A DNA stretch of 64,000 nucleotides from assembly GCF_001866005.1 (NCBI RefSeq), contig NZ_MLQR01000004.1, positions 1-64,000 on the forward strand, read 5' to 3'. Positions 47,339 through 57,080 of this stretch are shown one piece after another (the stretch's first letter is position 1; every line of letters begins with the position of its first letter). Origin of the DNA: Anaerobacillus alkalilacustris. GTDB taxonomy: Bacteria; Bacillota; Bacilli; Bacillales; Anaerobacillaceae. A program made the position numbers and the translations under genes. Below the pieces are notes generated by a model that saw nothing but the letters and a program-made list of their open reading frames with translations, was not told the origin of the DNA and made no database searches.

Positions 47339-48010
47339 TTGGACTATTCGACCATAATCTTGAGAACGTTATTAATTTACTTTATCATCTTAGTTGTATT
47401 ACGTTTTATGGGTAAAAGGGAAATTGGTCAACTTTCAGTTCTAGATTTCGTTGTTTCAATAATGATTGCAGAATTGGCAGTAATCTCTATAGAAAATATA
47501 CGGACCCCAATGATGAACACTATTGTCCCGATTTTAGTACTATGTGTTATTCAAATTACTTTAGCTTGGGTATCTTTAAAAAGTGAAAACTTGAGAAAAA
47601 TGATTGATGGAAAACCTTCAGTTTTGATTAATAAAGGGAAAATAGATGAAGATGAAATGAGAAAGCAACGTTATAATTTTGATGATTTGATGATACAACT
47701 TAGACAAAGTAACATACGAAATGTTTCTGATGTTGAATTTGCAATTTTAGAACCATCAGGAAAACTTTCGGTATTAGAGAAGACAGAAAAAGAAAAACAA
47801 TACCCTAGTTATGAAGAAAAAGTGAATTTACCACTTCCACTTATTTTAGACGGAAAAGTTCAAAGTGAACACCTTGAGAGAATCAATAAAACACCACTTT
47901 GGTTAAGGCAAGAGTTAAGAAAGCTTGGGTATAGAGATATAAAGAAGATTTCATTTTGTTCATTAAATGACAATCAAACATTTTTTGTAGATTTAAAAGA
48001 TGAAAAATAG
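47339..48010 (+). CDS. DUF421 membrane protein (YetF/YrbG type)
   Basis: The protein (223 residues from TTG 47339, 8 bases after GGGAGG) has three N-terminal helices and the DUF421 hallmarks LRFMGKREIGQLSVLDFVVSIMIAELAV, GKPSVLINKGKIDEDEM, and LRQSNIRNVSDVEFAILEPSGKLSV. The family occurs in several copies in Bacillus; YetF of B. subtilis influences spore or lipid phenotypes, but the role here is unknown. The open frame reaches TTG 47303 without a ribosome binding site. Confidence 0.88.
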   Translation: MDYSTIILRTLLIYFIILVVLRFMGKREIGQLSVLDFVVSIMIAELAVISIENIRTPMMNTIVPILVLCVIQITLAWVSLKSENLRKMIDGKPSVLINKGKIDEDEMRKQRYNFDDLMIQLRQSNIRNVSDVEFAILEPSGKLSVLEKTEKEKQYPSYEEKVNLPLPLILDGKVQSEHLERINKTPLWLRQELRKLGYRDIKKISFCSLNDNQTFFVDLKDEK

Positions 48011-48011
48011 T

Positions 48012-48096
48012 CAAGAAAAGCGCAAGCGCCTTGGTCACGAGCGATAGGCGCTGAAGCTAGACAGTTTCCAAGTTAGAAATTTATAAATTCTGATTA
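48012..48096. repeat. Composite intergenic repeat, copy 6 (minimal form)
   Basis: This 85-bp copy shows the basic unit: CAAGAAAAGCGCAAGCGCC, TTGGTCACGAGC, ATAGGCGCTGAAGCTAGAC, AGTTTCCAAGTTAGAAATTT, ATAAATTCTGAT. It begins one base after the stop codon of the DUF421 gene. Confidence 0.85.
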
Positions 48097-48106
48097 TGTT
48101 GAAAAA

Positions 48107-48146
48107 TTAAAAGCATCGGATTAAATAAGTAATCCGATGCTTTTAA
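48107..48146. terminator. Terminator at the 3' end of spoVB
   Basis: A 17-bp stem containing AAAAGCATCGGATTA and its complement has T-runs on both strands. Confidence 0.85.
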
Positions 48147-48163
48147 AATTGAGTCCAGCTTCA

Positions 48164-49738
48164 TTAATTTTTACTAATAATAAATTTAGACAACCAACTT
48201 CCGATAAAAGGGACACGTCGCATTTCTTCTTTTTTTATAAGTCCAAAGAGCATTAACAACAATATATAAATAATACTAACGATGCCGATTGAAAGTAATG
48301 TTTTCCATAGAAGGTCAACTTCTAAGAAGGAATGTTTATACAAAGTTATTGCTAGTAGTCCACTAATAGTAATACAGGTAATTGCTTTTAAAAATTCTCT
48401 TACATGTAATGTATAAGAAATAGTCTTCACTAATGTTGCGAAATGTAGTAAAGTGACAAGCATAAATCCTGCTACAATAGCTAAAGCTGCTCCCATAATT
48501 CCTAACTCTGGCCTTGAAGCTAAAACAAAAACAGCTACAATTTTCACAACATTACCAATTAAACTGTTCATCATTGCTGCTTTAGCTAAATTTAATGCCT
48601 GTAGAGCAGCTTGTAGTGGTCCTTGGAAGTATAAAAAGATGCTAAAAGGAGCCATTATTTTTATATAACTTGCCACTGTAGGAGCGTTATACATTAAATC
48701 CATGATAGGGACCGCATAGACGTAAAGAATTACACATGAAATTCCACCAGAAACCATAGCTAAACGAAGTGCTTGAGACAATCTATGATGGATTAATTTA
48801 TAATGTCTTTGTGCTGCTGCTTCACTAATTGCAGGTACTAGTGACACGGACAAAGAGTATGTAATGAATGTTGGTAAAAATAACAATGGAATAGCAAAAC
48901 CTGCTAATTCCCCATACTGCTTTGTAGCAATGACTGTTGTTATACCAGCAATAGCTAAACTTTGAGATACAACAATTGGCTCAAAAAAATATGAGACAGA
49001 ACCAATTAATCTACTACCTGTTGTCGGAAGTGCGATGGTCATAAGTTCATTAAATGTACTTTTTCCTTGTTTTAAGTAACCAAAAAAGTTACTACGAACC
49101 TTAACTCTTTTTGCGTTTTTAAACATAAAGATCATATAAAGTAACGAAGCAAGTTCTCCAATTACTACAGAGATCATCGCTCCTGCAGCTGCATATTCAA
49201 CTCCATAGGGTAAAAATGCACTTGTCAGTACAGCAACAAGTGTAATTCTGACAATTTGTTCAATGACTTGTGAATACGCGGAAGGTTTCATGTTCTGTCT
49301 TCCTTGAAAATAACCTCGTAGTACTGAAGAAAGTGCAACAATAGGTACGATTGGTGAAATAGCTACTAATGGATAAAATGCCCTTGTATCTGTAAGGAAA
49401 TATTTTGATATAATTGGAGCAAGGCCGATCATTCCAAACGTAAAAAATATACTTAAAACACCTGTAGTGGCAAGGGAGACAACTAAAATTTGTTTAATTT
49501 TAGAACGATCATTTCTAGCTTCAGCTTCAGCTACAAACTTTGATATCGCTACTGGTAACCCTATCTGCGTAAGAGTAATAACTAGTAATAAGGTTGGTAC
49601 AGCCATTGAGTATAAACCTACACCTTCAGCCCCCATTATTCTAGCTACTACAATTTTATTAACAAATCCTAGGATTTTAGTTATAAGACCGCCTATAATT
49701 AATATAAATGCGCCTTGTAAGAAGCTTTGTCTAGTCAC
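48164..49738 (-). CDS. spoVB: Stage V sporulation protein B, MOP-family flippase
   Basis: SpoVB is a polytopic protein needed for cortex peptidoglycan synthesis, probably a lipid II-type flippase. The 524-residue protein has about 14 helices; the N-terminus QGAFILIIGGLITKILGFVNKIVVARIMGAEGVGLY is typical, as are VLRGYFQGRQNMKPSAYSQVIEQIVRI and ATKQYGELAGFAIPL. Start is a GTG with AGGGGAA upstream. Other SpoVB/YtgP/MurJ-like paralogues exist; the position near yrzE and yrbG-like genes supports SpoVB. Confidence 0.9.
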   Translation of the reverse strand: MTRQSFLQGAFILIIGGLITKILGFVNKIVVARIMGAEGVGLYSMAVPTLLLVITLTQIGLPVAISKFVAEAEARNDRSKIKQILVVSLATTGVLSIFFTFGMIGLAPIISKYFLTDTRAFYPLVAISPIVPIVALSSVLRGYFQGRQNMKPSAYSQVIEQIVRITLVAVLTSAFLPYGVEYAAAGAMISVVIGELASLLYMIFMFKNAKRVKVRSNFFGYLKQGKSTFNELMTIALPTTGSRLIGSVSYFFEPIVVSQSLAIAGITTVIATKQYGELAGFAIPLLFLPTFITYSLSVSLVPAISEAAAQRHYKLIHHRLSQALRLAMVSGGISCVILYVYAVPIMDLMYNAPTVASYIKIMAPFSIFLYFQGPLQAALQALNLAKAAMMNSLIGNVVKIVAVFVLASRPELGIMGAALAIVAGFMLVTLLHFATLVKTISYTLHVREFLKAITCITISGLLAITLYKHSFLEVDLLWKTLLSIGIVSIIYILLLMLFGLIKKEEMRRVPFIGSWLSKFIISKN

Positions 49739-49908
49739 ATAAGTTCCCCTACCTTTTAAAAAATGATGGATATTTTCCGTAATTATTTATATGCTTAGTA
49801 GGGGGCCAAGCATGACAAGTTCTGTTAAATTAAAATGTAGAATACTAAATCGAGAGGTTTTTGTTAATACCCTATAAATAATACTATTACATAAAGGAGA
49901 GTAATTAC

Positions 49909-50394
49909 GTGAAAGAGAGTTTTCAAAATTTTTTAGTAGAGAATTTAAGTTTTTTACCTACAGAATTAATTGTTGTCATTATTTCAGCTATGCCGATCTT
50001 AGAATTAAGAGGGGGAATCCCTTTAGCTTTTCTAGCGGGATTATCTTTTGGCGAAGCGTTATTTTATGGTATTTTAGGTAACCTATTACCAGTTATACCA
50101 ATCTTAATTTTATTTCGACCATTAAGTACTTTCTTAATGCGTTTTCCATTGTACAAACGTTTTTTTGATTGGTTATATAATAGGACGATGAAAAAAAGTG
50201 AAAACGTTGAAAAATTTGGTGCGCTTGGTTTGATATTGTTTACTGCTGTACCTTTGCCAACGACGGGTGCATGGAGTGCTTGTTTAGCGGCAATACTTTT
50301 CTTCATTCCTTTCCGTGCAGCCTTTATTGCAATTTCGTCTGGCGTTGTTATTGCAGGAATTGTTGTTAGCTTGTTTGTTTATTCAGTCTTTTAA
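49909..50394 (+). CDS. COG2426 small membrane transporter-like protein
   Basis: The 161-residue protein has about four to five helices and the family pattern SAMPILELRGGIPLAFLAGLSF, GNLLPVIPILILFRP and LFTAVPLPTTGAWSACLAAIL (PF06695, annotated as putative small multidrug export protein). Real substrate is unknown. Start is GTG 49909 with AAAGGAGA. Divergent from spoVB. Confidence 0.8.
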   Translation: MKESFQNFLVENLSFLPTELIVVIISAMPILELRGGIPLAFLAGLSFGEALFYGILGNLLPVIPILILFRPLSTFLMRFPLYKRFFDWLYNRTMKKSENVEKFGALGLILFTAVPLPTTGAWSACLAAILFFIPFRAAFIAISSGVVIAGIVVSLFVYSVF

Positions 50395-50476
50395 TTTAAG
50401 TGTAAGGTTTAAATCCATTGTATTTACCAGCTTAGAAAGAATGGTTGTGTCTGAAAACGAAGAGGAGGAGTTATAA

Positions 50477-50767
50477 ATGGGAGATAGTCAACAATTTGAG
50501 ATTTGGAAGAAGGATATAATGCCAGTACTAACAAGTAAAGTTGAAGAATTTCATATGTTGGGTTACGACAGGGCAACACAAGAAGATGTATGGGAATGTG
50601 TGTTGGCGAAATTAAAAAAAGAAAAAGAATATGTCCGAATTCATCATTTAGTACGTATAATTCTAACTCTTAAAATAACAGACTATATGACTTTTCTTAC
50701 TGTAGGCGCCTACAAAGGTCCAAATTGGTTTGATGGAGAAACTGAATTTACATTTGGAGATAAATAA
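50477..50767 (+). CDS. comN: Post-transcriptional regulator ComN
   Basis: ComN (YrzD) regulates comE mRNA in B. subtilis and localises with DivIVA. The 96-residue protein has the family core EDVWECVLAKLKKEKEYVRIHHLVRIILTLKITDYMTFLTVGAYKGPNWF. GAGGAGGAG precedes the ATG. It lies just upstream of secD, as in B. subtilis (secDF). Confidence 0.88.
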   Translation: MGDSQQFEIWKKDIMPVLTSKVEEFHMLGYDRATQEDVWECVLAKLKKEKEYVRIHHLVRIILTLKITDYMTFLTVGAYKGPNWFDGETEFTFGDK

Positions 50768-50796
50768 TAATAGAGTATAGAGTATTGGTCATGAAA

Positions 50797-50826
50797 TTGA
50801 CATAGCAAACTTGACATCGCTATAAT
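50797..50826 (+). promoter_or_regulatory. Sigma-A-type promoter for secD-secF
   Basis: TTGACA (50797-50802) and TATAAT (50821-50826) are both perfect consensus with an 18-base spacer; a second TTGACA lies inside the spacer. The leader to secD is about 165 bases. Confidence 0.8.
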
Positions 50827-50998
50827 TGTACTATTGGAAGTAATTGGACAAGCAATTTCGGAAAAAATTTTTGAGGTTTATTTCAATCTAAAGGTCGGAT
50901 AAGCTAAACTACCAATTAGTGGGTGTAGTAGAAAAAAGATTAATTATTGTTTAGCTTTATAATACATAGAGAAGGATAACAAGGAGGCATTCTTAATA

Positions 50999-52294
50999 AT
51001 GGTAAAAAAAGGTCATATTGCAGCTTTTTTTCTCATAGTAGCATTACTTTTTGGGCTTGTTGCGACTAGCGTAATGGGCATTGCTAGAGAAATTAAGTTA
51101 GGATTAGACCTTCAAGGTGGATTTGAAGTTTTATATGAAGTTCATCCTGCTCATGAAGGTGACGTAATAGATGATGATGTCTTAAAGAGTACCGTGACAG
51201 CTCTAAATCAACGGATTAACGTAATTGGTGTTTCAGAACCAAATGTTGCATTAGAGGGTGAGAATCGAATTCGAGTTCAGCTCGCTGGAGTAGAAGATCA
51301 GCAAACAGCGCGAGAGTTGTTGTCAACTGAAGCGCAACTATCTTTTCGTGATGTAAATGATAATTTGATGTTAGATGGAGCAGACCTAAAAGAAGGTGGA
51401 GCTAGTGTAACTTTTAGTCAAGCTAATCAGCCTTGGGTAGCGGTTACTCTAAAAGATGCAGCTAAATTTGGTGAAGTTACAAGTGACCCAGCTGTTTTAG
51501 GTAGCCAACTAGTTATATGGCTTGATTTTCAAGAAGGCGATTCATTTATGGAAGAAATGATAAAGCCAGAACATGAAAGAAAGTTCATCTCTGCTCCAAC
51601 CGTTAGAAGTGTGTTAAATACGACGAACGTAGTTATTGAGGGTACTTTTACTTTAGAAGAAGCTCAATTTTTAGCAGATGTCCTTAATGCTGGGTCATTA
51701 CCTGTTCAATTAGAGGAGGTTTACTCTAACTCTGTGGGTGCGGCTCTTGGTGAAAAAGCAATGGAAAGAACGATCTACGCGGGCTTTATCGGTGTTGCGT
51801 TAATTTTTCTGTACATGATCTTTTACTATCGTTTTATGGGAGTAATTGCAGTGTTAACCCTTTCATTTTATGTTTACTTAGTATTGCTTATCTTTAATTG
51901 GATGAATGCTGTTTTGACATTACCAGGGATTGCAGCGTTAATATTAGGGGTTGGAATGGCGGTTGATGCAAACATTATTACCTATGAAAGAATAAAGGAC
52001 GAGTTAAGGTCAGGGAAAACAACACTTTCTGCGTTTAAAGCCGGTAGCCGTCGCTCATTATCTACAATATTAGATGCAAATATTACTACGATATTAGCCG
52101 CGTCTGTACTATTTTATTTTGGAACGATGGCTGTACAAGGTTTTGCAGTAATGTTAATAGTTAGTATTTTGACTAGCTTTATAACGGCTGTATATGGTTC
52201 TCGTCTGCTTCTAGGTTTATGGGTAAACAGTAGAATCTTAAATAATAAACCACGACTTTTTGGTGTAAAGGAGAGTGAAATTAGTGAACTTTAA
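50999..52294 (+). CDS. secD: Protein translocase subunit SecD
   Basis: SecD with SecF uses the proton gradient to complete export through SecYEG. The 431-residue protein has an N-terminal helix, a large extracytoplasmic domain (about 30-250) with KLGLDLQGGFEVLYEV at its start, and five C-terminal helices with GVGMAVDANIITYERIKDELR, containing the functional Asp. B. subtilis has a single fused SecDF; here secD ends 11 bases into secF. AAGGAGG precedes the ATG. Confidence 0.95.
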   Translation: MVKKGHIAAFFLIVALLFGLVATSVMGIAREIKLGLDLQGGFEVLYEVHPAHEGDVIDDDVLKSTVTALNQRINVIGVSEPNVALEGENRIRVQLAGVEDQQTARELLSTEAQLSFRDVNDNLMLDGADLKEGGASVTFSQANQPWVAVTLKDAAKFGEVTSDPAVLGSQLVIWLDFQEGDSFMEEMIKPEHERKFISAPTVRSVLNTTNVVIEGTFTLEEAQFLADVLNAGSLPVQLEEVYSNSVGAALGEKAMERTIYAGFIGVALIFLYMIFYYRFMGVIAVLTLSFYVYLVLLIFNWMNAVLTLPGIAALILGVGMAVDANIITYERIKDELRSGKTTLSAFKAGSRRSLSTILDANITTILAASVLFYFGTMAVQGFAVMLIVSILTSFITAVYGSRLLLGLWVNSRILNNKPRLFGVKESEISEL

Positions 52295-53207
52295 TCAGAA
52301 TGAAACAAAAATAGATTTTGTAAAGCATCGTAAAAAGTTCTTCATTTTTTCCTCTCTACTTATACTGACAGGGATAATTCTTCTTTCAACTATAGGGTTA
52401 AACCTTGGAATTGATTTTGAAAGTGGTACAAAGATAGAGTTACTAGCTAATAAGTCTTTAACAGCTGATCTTGTAACTGAGAAGTTTGCTGATATTGATT
52501 TAGTTCCTGATAATATTTTGTTAGCCGGAGACCGAAATGAAATGGCTTATGCTACATTTATAGGTGTCTTATCTCAAGAAGAAATAGTAGCTGTACAAAG
52601 GCATTTTAATGAAACCCTTGGTGCAGATCCTAATATTAGTACAGTTACACCAACTATCGGTAGAGAATTGGCTAGAAACGCATTCTTTTCTGTTATTTTT
52701 GCTTCAATCGGGATCATCATTTATGTTTCGATTCGTTTTGAGTTGTTATACGGTGTAGCAGCGATTGTTGCATTATTACATGATGCTTTTTTCATTATTA
52801 CTGTTTTCTCAATTGTGCAAATGGAAGTAAATTTACCTTTCATTGCTGCGGTTTTAACCATTGTTGGGTATTCAATAAACGATACGATTGTTACGTTCGA
52901 TCGGATTAGGGAAAACTTAAGCTATGAGAAAAAAGTAAAAGGTTTTGATGATTTAGCACGTGTCGTAAATAAGAGTTTAGTACAAACATTAGCACGGTCG
53001 ATTAACACTGTTTTGACAGTTGTGTTTGCGGCAACAGCCTTACTCTTATTTGGTGGAGAAGCAATACGTACGTTTGCTTTTGCTTTATTAGTAGGTTTAG
53101 TTGCTGGAACATATTCTTCGCTATTTATTGCAGCGCAGCTTTGGCTTGTTTGGAAAAGTAAAAGTTTACAAAAAAAGCGCTTTAAAACAGCGGAGAATGA
53201 AGCATAA
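52284..53207 (+). CDS. secF: Protein translocase subunit SecF
   Basis: SecF is the partner of SecD. The protein (307 residues from GTG 52284, 9 bases after AAGGAGA) has helix 1 (about 15-35), the signature TIGLNLGIDFESGTKIEL, and five C-terminal helices with VGYSINDTIVTFDRIREN. An earlier GTG at 52275 is too close to the ribosome binding site. The genes overlap by 11 bases in different frames, so SecD and SecF are separate chains. Confidence 0.95.
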   Translation: MNFNQNETKIDFVKHRKKFFIFSSLLILTGIILLSTIGLNLGIDFESGTKIELLANKSLTADLVTEKFADIDLVPDNILLAGDRNEMAYATFIGVLSQEEIVAVQRHFNETLGADPNISTVTPTIGRELARNAFFSVIFASIGIIIYVSIRFELLYGVAAIVALLHDAFFIITVFSIVQMEVNLPFIAAVLTIVGYSINDTIVTFDRIRENLSYEKKVKGFDDLARVVNKSLVQTLARSINTVLTVVFAATALLLFGGEAIRTFAFALLVGLVAGTYSSLFIAAQLWLVWKSKSLQKKRFKTAENEA

Positions 53208-53218
53208 TAGTATTAGCA

Positions 53219-53252
53219 TAAACCGTGGTTAAACAACCACGGTTTATTTTTC
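53219..53252 (+). terminator. secDF terminator
   Basis: Arms TAAACCGTGGTT and AACCACGGTTTA enclose a four-base loop and are followed by TTTTTCC. Confidence 0.9.
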
Positions 53253-53330
53253 CTCATTAGCTGTTAATAAATAGGTTTAATAATGAGGTAGAAAGGTTAT
53301 TAAATTAATAATTAAAAATTAGGTGATTAT

Positions 53331-54239
53331 ATGGTTGAGGAAAGAGATGTACGTTTTAAACAAGTTCAGTTTGCAGCTTGGGTGGGTATCATTGGAAATA
53401 TTGTTTTAGCTATTATTAAAGGAGTTGTAGGTTGGCTTGCGGGAAGTCGTGCACTTGTGGCTGATGCAGTCCATTCAGCCTCTGATGTAGTTGGTTCTGT
53501 AGCAGTGTTAATTGGTGTTAGGGCAGCGAAACTCCCACCAGATAAAGATCATCCGTACGGTCATGGCAAAGCAGAATCCATAGCAGCTATCATAGTTGCA
53601 GTAATACTCTTTATTGTTGGTGTCGAGATTGCTCTCTCAGCAATTCAATCTTTTAACGAACCCATTCAAGTTCCTGGAATTATTGCAATTTACGCTGTTA
53701 TCTTTTCAATAATTGTTAAAGAATTGATGTTTCGTTATAAATATCGTTTAGGGAAAAAGTACCGTAGTGAAGCACTAGTGACAGATGCTTGGCATCATCG
53801 TTCTGATGTGTTTTCTTCTTTTGCTGCCTTATTAGGTATTGGGGCGTCCATTGTTGGTGGATATATCGGAATACCTTGGCTAGTATATGCTGACCCGTTA
53901 GCAGGATTTTTGGTTTCAATTCTTATTGTAAAAATGGCTTGGAGTTTAGGGAAACAGTCTATTCATAATTCAATGGACCATGTACTTCATGAGGAGGATA
54001 CTGTAGAAATGCGTAAGACTGCAAGTGATGTGGAAGGTGTATTAAGTGTTGATGAGTTTTTAGCAAGAGAACACGGTCATTATGTTATCGTTGATATTAA
54101 AATTGCAGTTAACCCTAATATTACAGTTGAAGAAGGCCATACCATTGGCAAAAGAGTAAAGCAAGAATTAGTAAAGTTAGACCATGTCCAAGATGTTCGA
54201 GTTCATATAAATCCATATTCCAATGAAGTTGAAAAATGA
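53331..54239 (+). CDS. Cation diffusion facilitator (CDF) transporter
   Basis: CDF proteins export divalent metals by proton exchange. The 302-residue protein has six helices, the metal-site motifs SRALVADAVHSASDVVGS and LVTDAWHHRSDVFSS, the HPYGHGKAE loop and a C-terminal cytoplasmic metallochaperone-like domain (about 205-300; AREHGHYVIVDIKIAVNPNITVEEGH). The metal (Fe, Mn or Zn) is not certain. AGGTGATT precedes the ATG. Confidence 0.9.
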   Translation: MVEERDVRFKQVQFAAWVGIIGNIVLAIIKGVVGWLAGSRALVADAVHSASDVVGSVAVLIGVRAAKLPPDKDHPYGHGKAESIAAIIVAVILFIVGVEIALSAIQSFNEPIQVPGIIAIYAVIFSIIVKELMFRYKYRLGKKYRSEALVTDAWHHRSDVFSSFAALLGIGASIVGGYIGIPWLVYADPLAGFLVSILIVKMAWSLGKQSIHNSMDHVLHEEDTVEMRKTASDVEGVLSVDEFLAREHGHYVIVDIKIAVNPNITVEEGHTIGKRVKQELVKLDHVQDVRVHINPYSNEVEK

Positions 54240-54298
54240 TAAATTCGGTAAATAGCGCAGAATAGTTTGAAACTATAAATGGAGAAGAGGTGCTTATA

Positions 54299-54622
54299 AT
54301 GAAAGGGCAATGGGGATTAATTGTTGGTTTTATTGTAGCATTACTAATTGCTATTTTTTCAGTTATTAACATGACTCCTGTTACCGTTAACTATGTGTTA
54401 GGTACAGCTCAGTGGCCGCTTGTTATTGTAATTATAAGCTCGGTATTAATGGGGGGGATTTTAGTTGGTGGTGTAGGCTTATATGGTGTCTATAAACTGA
54501 AAAATCAGCTAAGAAAAATTCAGGTTGAAAATGAAGCTTTACGAAAAAAAGTCGAGGAAGTTAAGAAACAGAAACCAATAAATAAGAAAGAAATTCCTAT
54601 TAAGCCAGAAAAAAGTCAATAA
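54299..54622 (+). CDS. LapA-domain membrane protein (YrvD-like)
   Basis: I choose ATG 54299 (107 residues) after GAGAAGAGG. The protein has two helices (about 4-24 and 40-65), the LapA-domain (DUF1049) pattern WGLIVGFIVALLIAIFSVINMTPVTVNYVLGTAQWPLVIVI, a coiled coil (about 67-92) and a basic tail. B. subtilis has yrvD of the same type just before recJ. Function unknown. Confidence 0.82.
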   Translation: MKGQWGLIVGFIVALLIAIFSVINMTPVTVNYVLGTAQWPLVIVIISSVLMGGILVGGVGLYGVYKLKNQLRKIQVENEALRKKVEEVKKQKPINKKEIPIKPEKSQ

Positions 54623-54644
54623 TCAATTTATATATTCTCAATTG

Positions 54645-54689
54645 CCACACCCTCTAACCTCTTGTATACTTAATAGGTTAGGGGTGTGG
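54645..54689 (+). promoter_or_regulatory. Hairpin that overlaps the recJ ribosome binding site
   Basis: Left arm CCACACCCTCTAACCT and right arm AGGTTAGGGGTGTGG pair except for one extra base. The right arm contains the only plausible recJ Shine-Dalgarno (AGGGGTGTGG), 7-8 bases before the ATG at 54697. The hairpin lacks a T-run, so it looks translational rather than a terminator. Confidence 0.6.
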
Positions 54690-54696
54690 TACGAAT

Positions 54697-57045
54697 ATGT
54701 TAAAATCAAAAAAAAGATGGAGATTAGAAGGAAAAGACCAGTCCTTGGCACAACAATTCGTGGCTGAGTTAAAGGTTTCACCACTTGTAGCAAATTTATT
54801 AATTAATAGAGGAATTACTACTGTAGAAGCGGCTAATAATTTTTTATATATAGAAAAAACACAGTTTCATGACCCTTTTTTAATGAAAGGAATGAGACAA
54901 GCAGTTGAACGAATTCAAACTGCTATTCATCAGGGAGAGAAAATTTTAATATTCGGAGATTACGATGCTGATGGAGTTAGTAGTACAGCCGTCATGATAC
55001 ATGCACTGAAACAATTAGGAGCTAACGTTGATTTTTATATTCCTAATCGATTTACAGAAGGATATGGACCAAATGAGCCTGCGTTAAGGAAAGCAAAAGA
55101 GGCCGGATTCTCATTAGTTGTAACTGTAGATACAGGTATATCAGCTGTTCATGAAGCGAGTGTAGCAAAAGAAATCGGGTTAGATTTTGTTATTACAGAT
55201 CACCATGAACCACCACCAGTTCTTCCGGATGCTTATACAATTGTCAATCCAAAACAAGAGGATTGCTTTTATCCATTTAAAGGGCTAGCTGGAGTAGGAG
55301 TTGCATTTAAATTAGCTCAAGCTCTACTAGACGATGTACCCGAGCATTTGTTAGATATTGCTGTTATTGGTACAATTGCAGATTTAGTACCGTTAGTAGA
55401 TGAAAATCGTCTTATTGCCAAAAAGGGTATTAAAGCATTAGAAAAAACAAAACGCCCAGGGTTACGAGCACTAAAAAGGATTACCGGTATCGAGGATATT
55501 GAATTAAGTTCTGATCATGTGGGCTTTGGGATTGGTCCGAGAATTAATGCTGCTGGAAGACTAGATTCGGCTATCCCTGCTCTAGAACTACTAATCTGTG
55601 AGGAAATGTCTGATGCAGACCGTTTAGCAACTGAAATAGACGGGCTTAATAAAGAAAGACAGAGTATTGTTAATGAAATAACAGAAGAAGCTATTACTAT
55701 CGTTGAAAATTTATATGCTTCAATTGAAGATAACAAAGTACTGGTTGTGGCAAAAGAAGGTTGGAATGCTGGTGTTATTGGTATTGTAGCATCTAGATTA
55801 GTTGAACGATATTATCGCCCTACAATTGTTTTGAGTATTGATAAAGAAAAAGGTTTAGCTAAAGGTTCTGCTAGAAGTATAGAAGGCTTTGACATGTTTA
55901 AAAATTTGTCCGAAAGTCGTGATATTTTACCTCATTTTGGTGGACACCCAATGGCTGCCGGCTTAACTATGAATTTAGAAAACTTAGATGAATTGAGAAG
56001 TAGGCTAAATTATCAAGCTATAGAAGTTTTAACAGATGAAGACTTTATTCCAATTACAAAGGTTGAGTTGGAAGTTTCTATAAACCAAATATCACTTCCG
56101 GTAATTGAAGAGATAGGTTTACTTGCTCCATTTGGTGTAAGTAATCCAACTCCTAAAGTTTTAATTGATAATGTTCATTTATCACAAATGAGGCGTATCG
56201 GAAGCGAAGAAAATCATTTGAAAATGTTATTAGATCATGATGGACATACTTTAGATTGTATAGGTTTTCACTTTGGCTATTTGCATGATGAAATATCAAT
56301 GTCGTCTAAAGTGTCTGTAGTTGGTACGCTGCAAGTAAATGAGTGGAACGGAAATTCCAAACCTCAATTGATGTTAGAGGATGTAGCAGTTAATGAATGG
56401 CAACTATTTGATTTAAGGGGAAACAAAAACATTAGAAAATTAGCAGCCCAATTACCAAAGGAAAAAGTTGTTTATATTTACTTTGATGAAATTTCGTTAG
56501 CGAGTGTAGATATTGAACAAAGCAACAACCTCGTATACATTCCTTATGGAACTGCTTGTACGGATGTTGATCTATTTGGGCGATATGTGTTCTTTTTAGA
56601 TCTACCAATTGAAAAAAAGCAAATCGAAGATGTGATTGCAAATAGTAAGAAACCAGAAAGAATATATACAGTATTTCACCACAATGAAAACCATTTTTTC
56701 TCAACTTTACCTACAAGAGAGCATTTCAAGTGGTTTTATGCTTTTTTAACAAAACAACAAACATTTGATTTACAAAAACACGGGTTTCAGCTAGCTAAAC
56801 ATAAAGGATGGTCAAAAGATACGATAGATTTTATGGTACAGGTGTTTTTTGATCTAGAATTTGTTACAATAAACAATGGAATTATTTCACTTTCGACAAA
56901 AATCGAGAAAAAAGACTTAAATCAGTCAAGAACATACAAAAGAAAACAAGAGCAAGCAAGACTAGAAAATGAGCTTTATTATTCATCCTATAATGAATTA
57001 AAGCAATGGTTTGAACAGCTTATATCTTTTCAACCGGTCAGGTAA
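54697..57045 (+). CDS. recJ: Single-strand-specific exonuclease RecJ
   Basis: RecJ is a 5'-3' exonuclease in recombination and repair. The 782-residue protein has the DHH-family motifs [34 protein letters not shown] and LIPLVDENR-type region [12 protein letters not shown], the DHHA1 motif [10 protein letters not shown] and an OB-like domain (about 455-565), plus the C-terminal domain of Bacillus RecJ. Length matches B. subtilis (786). The start matches the family N-terminus MLxSKxRW. Start site may be occluded by the upstream hairpin. Confidence 0.95.
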   Translation: MLKSKKRWRLEGKDQSLAQQFVAELKVSPLVANLLINRGITTVEAANNFLYIEKTQFHDPFLMKGMRQAVERIQTAIHQGEKILIFGDYDADGVSSTAVMIHALKQLGANVDFYIPNRFTEGYGPNEPALRKAKEAGFSLVVTVDTGISAVHEASVAKEIGLDFVITDHHEPPPVLPDAYTIVNPKQEDCFYPFKGLAGVGVAFKLAQALLDDVPEHLLDIAVIGTIADLVPLVDENRLIAKKGIKALEKTKRPGLRALKRITGIEDIELSSDHVGFGIGPRINAAGRLDSAIPALELLICEEMSDADRLATEIDGLNKERQSIVNEITEEAITIVENLYASIEDNKVLVVAKEGWNAGVIGIVASRLVERYYRPTIVLSIDKEKGLAKGSARSIEGFDMFKNLSESRDILPHFGGHPMAAGLTMNLENLDELRSRLNYQAIEVLTDEDFIPITKVELEVSINQISLPVIEEIGLLAPFGVSNPTPKVLIDNVHLSQMRRIGSEENHLKMLLDHDGHTLDCIGFHFGYLHDEISMSSKVSVVGTLQVNEWNGNSKPQLMLEDVAVNEWQLFDLRGNKNIRKLAAQLPKEKVVYIYFDEISLASVDIEQSNNLVYIPYGTACTDVDLFGRYVFFLDLPIEKKQIEDVIANSKKPERIYTVFHHNENHFFSTLPTREHFKWFYAFLTKQQTFDLQKHGFQLAKHKGWSKDTIDFMVQVFFDLEFVTINNGIISLSTKIEKKDLNQSRTYKRKQEQARLENELYYSSYNELKQWFEQLISFQPVR

Positions 57046-57080
57046 TCTTGCTTCTACTAACCTTAGGAGGAACGTGTAAG

